A stretch of 6,160 bases of DNA, taken from positions 1 to 6,160 of the forward strand of contig DOZU01000158.1 in the NCBI GenBank assembly GCA_003517845.1, read 5' to 3'. The number at the start of each line of letters is the position of its first letter. Within the stretch, counting starts at the first letter, position 1. The notes under the pieces are model-generated. The model ran no database searches, was not told where the DNA came from, and was given only the letters and a program-made list of their open reading frames with translations. Below, one piece after another: positions 5,671 to 6,160 of the stretch. Position numbers and translations under genes: made by a program. This DNA comes from Clostridiales bacterium. Lineage in GTDB: Bacteria; Bacillota; Sulfobacillia; UBA995.

Positions 5671-6160
5671 CTCGGCGGGGAAACGCTGAACGAGAGCCAC
5701 ATCGAGCACCTGGTCCATGTGGTCGACGAGGACCACCTGCAGCTCCTGGCGTACCGGCAACGGTATCTCCGACAGGTCTTTCTCGTTCTCCCGCGGCAGC
5801 ACCATGATCTTCATCCCCGAACGGTGAGCGCCCAGCGCCTTCTCCTTGACCCCGCCGACCGGCAAGACCCGGCCGCGTAAGGTTATTTCTCCGGTCATGG
5901 CCACGTCCCGGCGCACCGTACGGTTGGCCAGCGCGGAGACGACGGCCGTCGCCATGGCGATCCCGGCGGATGGACCTTCCTTGGGCATGGCCCCCTCGGG
6001 AATGTGCACGTGCAGATCATATCGCTCGTGGAAGTCCTCCTCGATCCCGAACTCGCGGGCGCGGGAACGGATGTAGCTGAAGGCGGCCTGCGCCGACTCG
6101 CGCATGATCTCGCCGAGCTTGCCGGTCAGCAAGAGCGTACCCTTGCCCCGCATCACCGTC
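5560..6160 (-). CDS. lon: ATP-dependent Lon protease, C-terminal part (5' end beyond right edge)
   Basis: The frame is open through the right edge and encodes the last 199 or so residues of Lon, the cytoplasmic AAA+ serine protease that degrades damaged and regulatory proteins. Only the S16 proteolytic domain is inside the window. Numbering from the GTG-encoded valine at 6156, the catalytic serine is in EGPSAGIAM (Ser63, codon 5970-5968) and its lysine partner in GGVKEKALGAHRSG (Lys104, codon 5847-5845). RGKGTLLLTGKLG...ESAQAAFSYIRSR and DVAMTGEITLRGRVLPVGG are also family hallmarks. The conserved domain ends around HMDQVLDVALV (146-156). A further 42 residues follow, longer than the tail of E. 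coli Lon, and the final 36 are encoded antisense to the EamA transporter gene, with TAG at 5562-5560. No terminator is visible. The tail may be a readthrough extension or reflect a sequence error; the Lon identity is not in doubt. Confidence 0.96.
   Translation of the reverse strand, partial: TVMRGKGTLLLTGKLGEIMRESAQAAFSYIRSRAREFGIEEDFHERYDLHVHIPEGAMPKEGPSAGIAMATAVVSALANRTVRRDVAMTGEITLRGRVLPVGGVKEKALGAHRSGMKIMVLPRENEKDLSEIPLPVRQELQVVLVDHMDQVLDVALVQRFPAELLPPADRVVLPETRPSGPAELRQFCKDVPKDDECAT

Noticed and set aside
4971..5807. A 278-codon open frame on the plus strand.
   Set aside because: It overlaps the EamA gene in another frame and runs into lon antisense. The translation is rich in Arg, Gly, Pro and His without domain structure, as expected for an out-of-frame read.

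Overview
The window looks like chromosomal DNA from a GC-rich Gram-positive bacterium of the Bacillota, probably a high-GC Clostridia-like or Limnochordia-like lineage. The evidence is a T-box tRNA-sensing leader, strong AGGAGG ribosome binding sites, GTG starts and a high G+C content judged by eye. The species cannot be named from this sequence alone.

Layout, left to right. (1) Positions 1-274 hold a sigma-A type promoter and a T-box leader transcribed leftward. Its specifier reads GUC (valine) and its tRNA-end-binding bulge is UGGU. The controlled gene, probably valS, lies beyond the left edge. (2) 299-1672, minus strand: a complete biotin carboxylase subunit gene (accC type) with no biotin carrier or carboxyltransferase gene beside it. 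(3) 1673-1828: a divergent intergenic region with a 12-bp perfect palindrome and a bulged inverted repeat. (4) 1829-3280, plus strand: a 67-residue two-helix membrane protein followed closely by a 12-helix MFS transporter. (5) 3281-3431: a convergent spacer made of a GTAGGGGCGGGTT-type dispersed repeat, with a tandem copy and a strong hairpin, bounded by 10-bp near-identical boxes next to the two stop codons. (6) 3432-4457, minus strand: a D-Ala-D-Ala ligase-like ATP-grasp enzyme that keeps the ATP and metal residues but differs at two canonical Ddl active-site positions. It has a TATAAT promoter and a leader of about 160 nt. (7) 4756-5670, plus strand: a DMT/EamA family transporter with its own divergent promoter. 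(8) 5560 to the right edge, minus strand: the C-terminal part of Lon protease with its Ser/Lys dyad. Its stop codon lies 111 bp inside the oppositely oriented transporter gene.

Lon on the same strand as a predicted valS leader recalls the lonA ... valS neighbourhood known in Bacillus subtilis and relatives. The genes between (two transporters, the ligase-like enzyme, the carboxylase subunit) read as unrelated single-gene or two-gene transcription units placed between these housekeeping genes on alternating strands. I see no multi-gene defence, mobile or biosynthetic system. The items most worth a second look are the T-box, the noncanonical ligase and its leader, the antisense-overlapping Lon tail, and the repeat cassette.
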